Origin: Salvia splendens | Taxonomy: Eukaryota; Streptophyta; Magnoliopsida; Lamiales; Lamiaceae | Reading direction: 5' to 3' | NCBI RefSeq assembly: GCF_004379255.2 | Contig: NC_056041.1 | Location: forward strand, 3,534,001-3,598,000 | DNA: 64,000 nt | Part shown: one piece after another, positions 21,695 to 31,171 of the stretch | How positions within the stretch are numbered: position 1 is the first letter of the stretch | How the letters are laid out: the number at the start of each line of letters is the position of its first letter | Position numbers and translations under genes: made by a program | The notes under the pieces: generated by a model | Seen by the model: the letters and a program-made list of their open reading frames with translations, nothing else | Database searches by the model: none | Told to the model about the DNA's origin: nothing

Positions 21695-22512
21695 CTGGTA
21701 CAAAAGGTTGATACAAACGGTCAGATTTCATAGGTAACTACCTCCTTGAGATAACTTACCGCCATTGCTAATTTGCAAGCAGCAAAACACAACCTTGACA
21801 AATATACTCGGTCTAACTTCAAATGTATTACTACTATCAACTGTTTCTTATCCATTTGCTTCAATTGACTCACACTTTTCAAATGATCTATGGTTAATTT
21901 CATTAGTAGTCTTTTCAACTTTACATCACAAGCAACACAAAAAGTATTATGCCAAGCGTCTACATGTATCACTAAAAAAAGGGCAGCAATGATCCTAAAC
22001 ACATCCAGAAGCCTGCACAGGACAAACTAGTATCCCTCATCCATACTCGTTCACATCGACCACTTCACAGAGTAGAACGTAAAAACAGAATCCAGTTATA
22101 AAGCAAATGGTGCATAAATGACAGTTTCTCATGAGAAATTAAACTCCTTCAATTCACTGCAAAGATCCAAAGATCATAACCTAAGGCAAAAACGCCCTTT
22201 AGTAACCAGAGTAGGGGCAAAGTATTCAGGAGATAAGTGGCATATGTAACCATATTGATCCTCCAAAGCAACTCCTCGAGTCGATAAATTGACGGGAGAA
22301 TTAGTAAATTAACAAACAAAAAGCTCAAAAACAACATATATCAGATATCCAAACCAGAAAAAGAAAAAAAAAGCGTAGGCTCTCTATTCAGTTATCAGAT
22401 CAAGGAACTGCAATTAAATGACAAATTTCCTTGCAAACATGATTATGAACATTTTAAAATCAATGATTCCGAATGAATTGAGAAATGAAAAGTGAAAATT
22501 GAGGAATCTTAC

Positions 22513-22640
22513 TTTGGGAATGGGAGAGGAATTGCAGAACCGGCGACGAAGCTCAGATCTGAGAGCTGAAAAACGTATGAATTCACTTCGATGCTGTGGA
22601 GTATTTACTAGCAGTAAAACGTCGTCGTTTCGAAGCCTAT
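22513..22640 (-). promoter_or_regulatory. OST4 first (leader) exon and promoter
   Basis: Minus strand from about 22605 reads a CT-rich leader (CTCTCAGATCTGAGC, CAATTCCTCTCCCATTCCC) ending at a GTAAGA donor (22512). An intron of about 820 bp leads to the coding exon. The near-palindrome AAACGACGACGTTT at about 22618-22631 is a common core-promoter word in plants. No TATA is evident. Confidence 0.6.
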
Positions 22641-22649
22641 GCCCTATAA

Positions 22650-23390
22650 GTCATTATTATGGGCTCTTATTTGATTAAGGTTAATTGCGGTTAAATTTTT
22701 TTACTAGTGATGTTCAAAAATTAAATGATCATTCGTAATTTTGATTTTCCTAATTAGTCCAAAAATTTGTAGGTTGATTAATTAGGAATGGCTTTTCCTA
22801 AAATAAATAAGCATGAGTTGATCGAACGAGGGAAAATGGTAGTAATGAATTTTCATTTTATTTTAAAAGAATAATTTGTTGTGATCCTAATGTTTTGTAA
22901 ATATTGCATGAAATTTAAAGAATATTCGTACTTTTTTTATACTAGTATAATTTTTGCAAAAACAGTGCATTTTTAATAAACGAATAAAATTTATAAATAG
23001 TCCTTGAAAAAAAATACCACAATATTCCCTAAACTTAGGATATAATCGCGTGTGGAGACTTTTAAAAAAAATTGAACTTTTTAACCACTAAAATGTCCTC
23101 AAAACTTTTTATGAACTAATTCCCTCGTCCCATAAAAAGTACTTTGTCCGTCCTAAAAAATATATACATTTTCATTTGTGAAAAATTGTCCTCTATTCAT
23201 TAACCATATTATCAATTTATAGCACTATGATCTACCATAACAATTCATTAAACACTAATAATAACGTAGGTCTTATTATCCCTAACACTACTTTAGCTAC
23301 ATTTATTTTTTCTCTTTTTATTTTACCAATTGTGCATTAATTCTCATATATTATTTTACATGCACATATTTTTATGAACTGAGGAAGCAG
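22650..23390. other. Intergenic with degraded MITE-like sequence
   Basis: AT-rich. At 23118-23180 there is a TTCCCTCGTCCC...TTTGTCCGTCC stretch resembling a Stowaway end without a clear partner. No gene is supported. Confidence 0.4.
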
Positions 23391-23398
23391 CTTAAGTA

Positions 23399-23574
23399 CT
23401 CTCTTTGTCCCATCCTAAGTGAAGCATTCATTTCGGCACGAGATTTTATGGTGTTATTTTGTGAATTAGAGTGAAAAAAATATAGAGAGTGATGTTTCTA
23501 TTTTAAGAATTGTGTCATTTGCGGTGAGACATTCCGAAAAGAAAAATGTGTTACTTGGAATGGAACGGAGAGAG
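23399..23574. mobile_element. Stowaway-like MITE, 176 bp
   Basis: Ends CTCTCTTTGTCCCATCC and its inverted partner GGAATGGAACGGAGAGAG are flanked by TA on both sides (23397-23398, 23575-23576), the Tc1/mariner-type target duplication. Confidence 0.75.
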
Positions 23575-23859
23575 TATTTGACTTCTGATTATATTTCTAT
23601 TTAAGCTTTAAGGTTATTTGAGAGTATTTTAGACTCTATGTTATAGGTTGAATATTTAAAGGTATATTGTCGCTTAGTACTTCCTATAAGTTTATCTTGA
23701 AATGTTTGAATTTATTTATTTTTAATTTCATTTTCAAAGTATATCAACCAACATAAGCATACTCATTCTTTACTAAATCTAATTTGTTAAGAAATATTTA
23801 AATGTTTAATTTTTGTAAAAGTGTAATTAATAACCAATAAATTCATTCAGTTTATTATA

Positions 23860-24076
23860 TTTCATTCCCACAAAAAGTGTAAACTTTTTCCATTCACCTA
23901 TTCCATAAAAATAGTTCACTTATATTTTTGGTAACTTCTTTCATTCTAATATGATGGACATCATTCTCAGCTAACATACATTGATAATTTTTTCTTTCTA
24001 TCTCTCTCATATTTTATTAATTATATATTAAAATATATGTCGTTTCAAATGTCTCTATTTTTATAGAACGAAACGG
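23860..24076. mobile_element. Possible diverged Stowaway-like MITE
   Basis: The left side reads TTTCATTCCCACAAAAAGTGTAA and the right side ends with TTTTTATAGAACGAAACGG before TATA. The ends are only roughly complementary and the limits are uncertain. Confidence 0.35.
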
Positions 24077-24279
24077 TATAAATATATAATTAAATAACAA
24101 ACATGCATGCTTTTCTATACATATGGTATTGCAACACTATTAAGATTATAAAATTTGAAAATCAATTAGGTAATTAGTTCCATCTAAAAGCCACTTACGG
24201 ATATTGACAAAAAGTTAAAAAATAAAAACTTTGACCTTAACAAGTTCATTTACTAGTTCATGTACACGCTTATTTCATA

Positions 24280-24498
24280 CTTCATTCATCCTTAAAGAAT
24301 ATGCACTTTGGGTTATGCACAAGTTTTAATGAAAAACTGGTAAAGTAAGAGAGGTAGAAAGAAAAAGTAATTAAAATATTATTAATGGAGAATGAGTCAC
24401 ATCTCATTACAGAGAAGATTTATCAAAATTAGAAATTACATATTCTCGTGGGACGGACTAAAAATGAAAGAGTGCATATTCTTGTGTAACGGAAGAAG
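24280..24498. mobile_element. Stowaway-like MITE, 219 bp
   Basis: Left end CTTCATTCATCCTTAAAGAA pairs with right end TTCTTGTGTAACGGAAGAAG; both are followed inward by ATGCAC or its complement. TA flanks both sides. It sits between one lone minisatellite-like unit (about 24175-24270) and the main array, so it probably split an older array. Confidence 0.75.
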
Positions 24499-24520
24499 TA
24501 TAATAATAATTTTAAAAAAT

Positions 24521-24990
24521 GTTATATCTAAATACCACTTTCGGATATCGATAAAAATTTAGAAAGTAGAATCGTTGACCTTAACAACTTTATTTACTAG
24601 TACATACATGCTTATATTTAAAATCTAATAATTTTTAAAAAAAGTTCTATCAAAAGTTCACTTACGGATATCGACAAAATAATTTAGAAAATAAAAGCGC
24701 TAACCTTTAACAATTTTATTTACTGGTACATAAAAGCTTATATTTATAATAATAATTTAAAAAAAGTTCTATCTAAAGACCAGGATATCGACCAAAAAAT
24801 TTAGAAAGTAAAAGCGCTGACTTTTTATTTACTTGTACATAAACGGTTATATTTATAATAATAATTTAAAAAAATCTAACGACCATTTACAGATATCGAC
24901 AAAAAATATATAAAGTTAAAGCGTTGACCTTAACAAATTTATTTACTAGTAATACATACATGCATACATTTATATTTAAAAAAGTTTTCA
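24521..24990. repeat. Diverged minisatellite, about 110-120 bp unit, four copies
   Basis: Units start near 24521, 24643, 24766 and 24872. Each has ATCTAAA..CCA, a GGATATCGAC core, AAAGCG(C/T)TGACCTTAACAA, TTTATTTACTAGTACATA and a TTATATTTA tail. A further copy lies at 24175-24270 beyond the MITE. Confidence 0.75.
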
Positions 24991-25572
24991 AAAATAAATA
25001 AATGACTTTAGACGTTAATACACCATAATTTCATACACCATAGGCGATATTTTTCTTTTAAAGGATCGAAATCGTCTAAAAATCATTTTTAAAGTTCACT
25101 CAGTATAAAGACCAATTGCGTAGGTTTTTATGGAAATTACATAAATGGCCTGATTTTTTAATAAAATGGAAAATAAGAATAAAGAAGTTGCATACAAGTA
25201 GCAGATTTCATCGAATTAACTGCACCTCCCTGCGTCATCAATTACATCACTTTCACATTAATGCCATTAAAGTGCTTTTTCCTTCTAAATTTACTCATTT
25301 TCCTCTCCAATCCAATAAAATAGATTCCTCTAACTTCAAAATCCAATTAACACAGCCAAATCTCGACATTTCAAAACTCAAATAGTGACAAAATTTGCCA
25401 GAGGTGAAAAATCACCCTTCATGGAGTATTTCATAATATCCCACCGTCCACCATTTAAAAAATTATTTTGATTCCATACAATTTTTTAATTAAATTATTT
25501 GACATTGTGAAAAATAAATGAAAAAAGTTGATGGAATATGAGATTTACGTCATACTGTATCAAAAAAACAAA

Positions 25573-25901
25573 TTTTTAAATCGTGAATATCTCAAGATGG
25601 TAAAATAGTACTCCCTCCGTCTCCGAATAAGAGTCGCTAATTTCCTTTTTGGGCCGTCCCCCATTAAGAGTCGCTCTTCATTTTTACCATAAATGGTAGT
25701 AGATCCCACATTCCACTAACCCACTCCACTCACATTTTATTATAAAACCAATATAAAAAAGTAGGTCCCACATTCCACTAATTTTTTCAACCAACTTTCT
25801 TTACATTTCTTAAAACTCGTGCCCGGTCAAACAACGACTCCTATTAGGGGACGGAGGGAGTAGTTTTTAAATCGTGAATATCTCAAGATGGTAAAATAGT
25901 A
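25573..25901. repeat. 38-bp direct repeat flanking a MITE
   Basis: The bases 25573-25610 (TTTTTAAATCGTGAATATC... ending AAAATAGTA) recur identically at 25864-25901. They lie immediately on either side of the Stowaway element 25611-25860. A Stowaway insertion duplicates only TA, so this longer repeat needs another cause. Confidence 0.9.
25611..25860. mobile_element. Stowaway MITE, 250 bp
   Basis: Terminal CTCCCTCCGTCTCCGAATAA pairs with CTATTAGGGGACGGAGGGAG at the other end; TA at 25609-25610 and 25861-25862. Internal AAGAGTCGCT and ACCATAAATGGTAGTAGATC words are usual for this family. Confidence 0.9.
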
Positions 25902-26180
25902 GTCGCTCTTGTCCCTGAAAAATAAGTATGAAGTAGTATTTATTTACATTACTATCCATGAAAAGTACTCCATATGAACTTTTCAGTTTGAGAATGGTTA
26001 AACAACACATTACTCTCACAAATAATTTTATTTACAACTTACTAGCATATTACACTACAATGTGGAGTCTACTCTCTATTAACACCACTTACATTACTTT
26101 TTCTCTCTCTCACTTTATCAATTATAATTAAAATTATTGGCGAATCAAATATATATTCATACTTTTTTAGGTAGAGAATA

Positions 26181-26432
26181 CTCCCTCCGTCCTGGATAAT
26201 TCGTCTCACTTTGATCGGGCACAGGTTTTAAGAAATGTAATGAAAAGTGAGTTGAAAAAGTTAAAGGAATGTGAGTCCTACTTTTATATATTAGTTTTCT
26301 AATTAAATGTGAATAGGAATGAGGTAGTGGAATATGAGGTCCACTACCAAAAATGGTAAAAAGTGAAATGAGATAAATTATGTGGGACGGACGAAATGAA
26401 AAAATAGGACAAATTATAAGTGACGGAGGGAG
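26181..26432. mobile_element. Stowaway MITE, 252 bp, in the F-box gene promoter
   Basis: Left end CTCCCTCCGTCCTGGATAAT pairs with ATTATAAGTGACGGAGGGAG on the right; TA flanks both sides (26179-26180, 26433-26434). It ends only 79 bases before the ATG of the next gene, so it lies in its promoter or leader. Confidence 0.9.
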
Positions 26433-26511
26433 TAGTAGTTTAAATTGTGGACGAAGGAGTACTATATTACCGCCACCTTTCTTTGTCACCAAATCCTGCA
26501 AGAGAAAAAAA

Positions 26512-27834
26512 ATGTCTGAATATCTGCCTCAAGACATCGTGATGAAGATCCTCTCCCGTCTTCCTCCCAAGTCTCTCATCAAATTCCGCTGCGTTTCAAA
26601 ATCATGGTACCTCATGATCTCCACCCCCTACTTCATCAATCTACACACACAACACGCACTCCTCTCCCCCAAAATGATGCTCCTCCGCCGCTACTCCAAG
26701 CTCCTCCAAACCGACGTCTACTCCGTCCACGCCGCCGCAGCCTCGGAATTCGACTACGCCGGGATCCAAATCGAGTACCCGTTCCGCGACCGCGTCCGCT
26801 TCTACTACCGAATCGTCGGCTGCTTTAACGGCGTCGTTTGCCTCCTCGACGACCAGTTCGGCCAGCCCGACGCCGTCGCGATCCAGCTCTGGAATCCGGC
26901 GATCCGGCGGAAATTGACGCTGCCGCCGCCTCCGTCTTCCGTTAACGAGGATCCGAGCATGTCTATGGTCGCTCTCGGCTTCGGATTCAATGCGGAAAGA
27001 AGCGATTACAAGGTTGTGAGAATCTCCTATCTTTACGGCGACTGTGAGTATCTTCTCCCGCCGCGGGTCGAGGTTTACGCCTTGAGCAGCGGGAGATGGC
27101 ACACCGTTGAAGGTGAAATCCCACACAACTGCGTCGTGGAGTATTTCTGGTCTCAGGTTTTCACCCATGGAAATGTCCACTGGGTTGCTTACAAGACTCT
27201 CGGGAAGAAAAACAGCAAACGCGAGAATTTGATCATGTCGTTCGATATGATCCGTGAGGTGTTCGACGAAATGCTGCTTCCGGAGCCTCTCGAGAACGAG
27301 GTCCCGCTCAATCTAGGAGCGCTTGATCTCGGGGGGGTCCTCGCCGTCGTTCAGTACGACGAGCGGGTGTGTGGCATGCGCTGCTCCATTTGGGCGATGA
27401 GGGTGTACGGCGACGTGGGGTCATGGAGTAGGGACTACGCGATTAGTCTCGGTTGCGGGATTGGGAGGGTTCTTGGTGCTAAACAAAACGGTGACGTTTT
27501 ACTGGCCACGAAGGCCGGGGCCCTCGTGGCGTACAGTGGGGTCGATGGGAAGTGCGAGGATCTTTGTATCTCTGGCACGAAGGACTCGTTCTATGCGGGC
27601 ACGTACAACGAGTCCCTCGCTTTGCTTAATGAGGGGGATGTGGCGAGACATAGACTACCCAGTGATAGCGAGAGCGAGAGTGGGAGTGAGAGTGGTATAG
27701 AATATCAGTCTTCAATTGAGGATGAGGATGAGGATGGGGAGGATTGCCTCGGGGATGTTGAGAAGAGCGAGTTTCGGATGCAGGGTAGTATGTCTCAGTA
27801 TCTTTCGGTTTTCTTTAGGCGTCCATTCGTTTAG
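26512..27834 (+). CDS. F-box protein, FBA/kelch-associated type
   Basis: Intronless, 440 residues from ATG 26512. The frame is open upstream through the MITE, but that part is non-coding. Residues about 2-45 are the F-box (YLPQDIVMKILSRLPPKSLIKF, then RCVSKSWYLMISTPYF). Residues about 90-360 are an F-box-associated beta-propeller-like domain with GCFNGVVCLLD, LWNPAIRRKLTLP, LGFGFNAERSDYKVVRI and VEVYALSSGRWHTV. This is the CPR30/At3g23880-type arrangement of SCF substrate receptors. The last 80 residues are unusual: an acidic Ser/Glu/Asp tract (SDSESESGSESG, EDEDEDGED) before a short basic end (FFRRPFV). Coding GC content is much higher than the flanks. The substrate is unknown. Confidence 0.88.
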   Translation: MSEYLPQDIVMKILSRLPPKSLIKFRCVSKSWYLMISTPYFINLHTQHALLSPKMMLLRRYSKLLQTDVYSVHAAAASEFDYAGIQIEYPFRDRVRFYYRIVGCFNGVVCLLDDQFGQPDAVAIQLWNPAIRRKLTLPPPPSSVNEDPSMSMVALGFGFNAERSDYKVVRISYLYGDCEYLLPPRVEVYALSSGRWHTVEGEIPHNCVVEYFWSQVFTHGNVHWVAYKTLGKKNSKRENLIMSFDMIREVFDEMLLPEPLENEVPLNLGALDLGGVLAVVQYDERVCGMRCSIWAMRVYGDVGSWSRDYAISLGCGIGRVLGAKQNGDVLLATKAGALVAYSGVDGKCEDLCISGTKDSFYAGTYNESLALLNEGDVARHRLPSDSESESGSESGIEYQSSIEDEDEDGEDCLGDVEKSEFRMQGSMSQYLSVFFRRPFV

Positions 27835-29400
27835 TCGATTTAATATGTTCTTGTTATTGTATTTCATCATCTAACTGAAGTGGCAAAATTGTAATCGAAA
27901 TTCATTTAACAAAGGAGTATGTTTTTCGCTTTATATGGTCTATAAATTTGAATGTGGTATTGTTTTTTATATGATCAACTAGTTTATATTTGTATAGATA
28001 TTGAATAGTAGTATGATATAGTCTAGTGTGTACTAACATGAATATATTTGTAATGTATAGTATTATTCCATTTCATGATATGATAAAAAAAAATTAATTG
28101 TACTAAAAATGAAATTTCTGCTCCTTATGTATTCTAACCCCTGTGCTAATTAATTCATCATCGTTCAAGAAGAAAATGTTTCAATATTCATCCATCTCAA
28201 ATCTATGTGAATAAAAAATTGATATCCAATTTTCTCCTAATACTACTCCTATTATAGAGTACCTTTTCATTTTTTGTATACAACAATGCATATATATAAT
28301 CATGCGTGTTTTGCTCATAGGGTTAGTCTATCAAAACTATTGATGGTAGACACATAAAGTCTTTTCCTAGTATTTAGTATCACGTGCAACACAAATTGAG
28401 CATATACTTAATATTTAATCTCATAATAATGCATATTATTAATGTTTAATCCCATAATTAATGTAGTATATAGTAATTAGGAGTATTTATTTCGTACATT
28501 ATGTCATTGAAGCTTTTAATAAAGGTGCACATTGACGTGCATCTTTTATATCAGACACGTGTCTTGACTCTAGTGGTTTAGAAATATTTTGACTTTTTAA
28601 AAGTTACTCAATTTCTGATATCTAAATTATGTGCATTTAAACTTGATTATGCGAATGCAATGTAAAAACTAGATAATAAACAAAGATTTGCGTAATATTT
28701 CTATACGACTATATGTAAAAACTAATTTTTGAAGTTGCCCAAAAGTTGGGTCAATTATAATTCACGATATCAACTTATCATCAGGCGAACTACGAAACAG
28801 ATATCTATTGAATAACATATGCATATTGTTGGTATCTCGTGAAATTATTAATATCACCAAATATATTTGGTGATAGAGTTTATTACGTTTATAGTAATTC
28901 TTCACTATTTTCATTTATTATTTCTCTATTTTCTATTTTTATTCTCATTTATTTCCATTAACTTCTTTTCATTTCTCATTCTTATCTTTTTGACATTGTT
29001 TCTCTTTAGCACAAATTTGTCACTCTTTACCGTGATTTTGGTGATTTTTTCTATTTTAATTTATAATACTGAATTAATTGATTGTAGTACAGTGACTCTG
29101 CAATGCGGCTTTTTTACTGTTGTTATAATTATCTAAAATTCCAATTAGATACTATTAGTTTCTTTTTTGCATCAATTCATGTTTTGATATTAATATTATT
29201 GCGAAGAAAGTGATGTATAAGATCATTTTATCCCTATGCCTCATATTTTCATTTTAAAATGCTACATTTCGTTATATAAATGGACTACACATTTTCACTA
29301 TCTCATTTCACTTGCATTTTATTACTAATAAATAGAATTAAATATAACTCATGTATTATTAAACTAAATATTTACACATTTATTAATAATTCATGCTAGG
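27835..29400. other. Intergenic, nothing recognised
   Basis: Very AT-rich. The 89-residue frame at 28867-29136 is a T-rich chance frame. No element ends were found. Confidence 0.5.
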
Positions 29401-29690
29401 GGTGCGTTAAAATGACAACACCTTTTAAAGTGAAACTGTGACATCATGTATCCTGCGATATTTTAAACGTTATACTGCAATATATAGATTGTTGTCTAGC
29501 GTATTGAATATTGCAGTCGGGCAAAAATTGCAGTCTAGTGTATTGAATATTGCAGTCCGAGAAAATTTGCCCTTTAGCGTTTTTTATGATTGCCACATGG
29601 CAGCTGATTATTCGCCCACGTGTACAAATGATTAGCTAGGAATGGTGGTATTGTGTCACTTTAAGAAGCGTTGTCATTTTAACACAAACT
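29401..29690. mobile_element. MITE with about 40-bp inverted ends, 290 bp
   Basis: The left end GGTGCGTTAAAATGACAACA with CTTTTAAAGTGA pairs with the right end TCACTTTAAGAAGCGTTGTC and ATTTTAACACA. Inside, a word like TCTAG(C/T)GTATTGAATATTGC is present twice (about 29494 and 29533). Flanks share ATGCTAG-/CTGCTAA-like bases, but I cannot prove a target duplication, so the superfamily is open (Mutator-like or hAT-like). Confidence 0.7.
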
Positions 29691-30068
29691 ATTCCTGCTA
29701 AGTCAAAACATTTAAACATTAAAAAAACAATTATTTTTATCATTATTATTCTGTAAATAAGAAAATTTAATATTTTGAAACTAAAATCAAAATCCACATA
29801 AAAATAGCCTCTATCTCTATCTATGGAGTACACAAATAAAAAAAAATGAAATGAAATTAACGAACTGTGTTTCGTGGAAGGAAAAAAAGCCCCACTTTAA
29901 TAGAAAATCAAATCCCACCGAATATTCTGAAATGAATATTTTTATTTCAAAGAAAAGCTTTGAAAATAGAGAAAATATAAACCTTTTTTGGTATGTGATG
30001 ATATTGGCATCCGAGTAAAATCAATGAATCATTCTTGAAAATGCCAGCCTTATTCCTCATAATTATTA

Positions 30069-30304
30069 CTCCATCCGTCCCGCTTTAGCAGTCTCAGTTA
30101 CTTTTAAACACTCGTTTTGTAAAAATGATAATAAATAGTTAAAGTGCAGAAATAGTAAAATAAGAGAGAGAATAGTGTAGATAAGAGTATTTTCTATATT
30201 ATTCTCTATCTTACTTTACAATTTCTCTACTTTAACTATTTATATTATTTTTATAAAACGAGTGCTCAAAAGTAACTGGAACTACTAAAGCGGGACGGAG
30301 GGAG
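30069..30304. mobile_element. Fold-back Stowaway MITE, 236 bp
   Basis: Almost the whole element is one inverted repeat: CTCCATCCGTCCCGCTTTAG with its partner CTAAAGCGGGACGGAGGGAG, and inner arms AAACACTCGTTTT / AAAACGAGTGCT and AAATAGTTAAAGT / ACTTTAACTATTT. TA flanks both ends. A transcript would fold into a long hairpin. Confidence 0.92.
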
Positions 30305-30309
30305 TATAA

Positions 30310-31168
30310 GAAAAAACAAGAGAGTCACCAATTTTGAAAAATTGAGAATCATTATTTAGACTATAGAATTTGGATTTCTCTAAATACAACATCTTTACGT
30401 GTTGAAAATTGAAACCTCGGGCTAGGGACGGAACTAGAAATCTATATAAGCCGGTGCTAAAATTCTAAAAAGTAATGCTCCAGGTAAATATTACTATACT
30501 AGTATATTAAAAAATATATAATAATATGGCAAATAAGGAGCACCTAATACGGTAATAAACTTCTAATCAAATATTAGTAGTTTATTTTTATTTGGGATGA
30601 TACTCATTTGAGTAATAAAGTTTAGTTAAATAGTTTCATAACATTTTAAATCAAAATACTATAAAATTTCAAGTTTCTAAATTGTCTTATTCATATATAA
30701 ATATTGTCTTATAAAAATGTTTGATTAAAATACAAAAAAAGAAAAAAGAAATGCAATCATTTTGAACATCGCAAAAGACGAAGTATTTTGTATGAAAGAA
30801 ATAATTAAAAAATAAAAAATTTGGTAATTTATAATTTACTACTAATATTTTAATTTCAAACTTCCAAACTGACTACAAGTAAATTAAATTCAATTATTTA
30901 AGTAACTATTAACACTTTTTAAAAGAAATAAAAAGAAATACTACATCATTTTAAATTAAGTTATTAAAATACTACTACTATTTTAAATATAAATTCACCA
31001 ATAAACCTTAAATACAAATTATTAGTACACAATATTCTTTCATAAATAAATTATCATAATATATCGAAATAAATGAAAAGATCTTGACAAAATATTTAAA
31101 TGATTATTTCTCCTAATCCAATAATATCTATGATACAATATGATTATTTCTCATAATTCAATTAAACA
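30310..31168. other. AT-rich spacer with a possible repeat end
   Basis: No gene. At 30417-30465 the sequence GGGCTAGGGACGGAACTAG and GCCGGTGCTAAAA resembles, in inverted order, sequence at 33453-33520 beyond the Harbinger element, so an older element could span both. Confidence 0.35.
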
Positions 31169-31171
31169 TAA

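Noticed and set aside
26641..27180. 179-residue minus-strand frame in the F-box gene
   Set aside because: Shadow of the GC-rich sense coding sequence.
28867..29136. 89-residue hydrophobic frame
   Set aside because: T-rich, low-complexity chance frame without promoter or family features.
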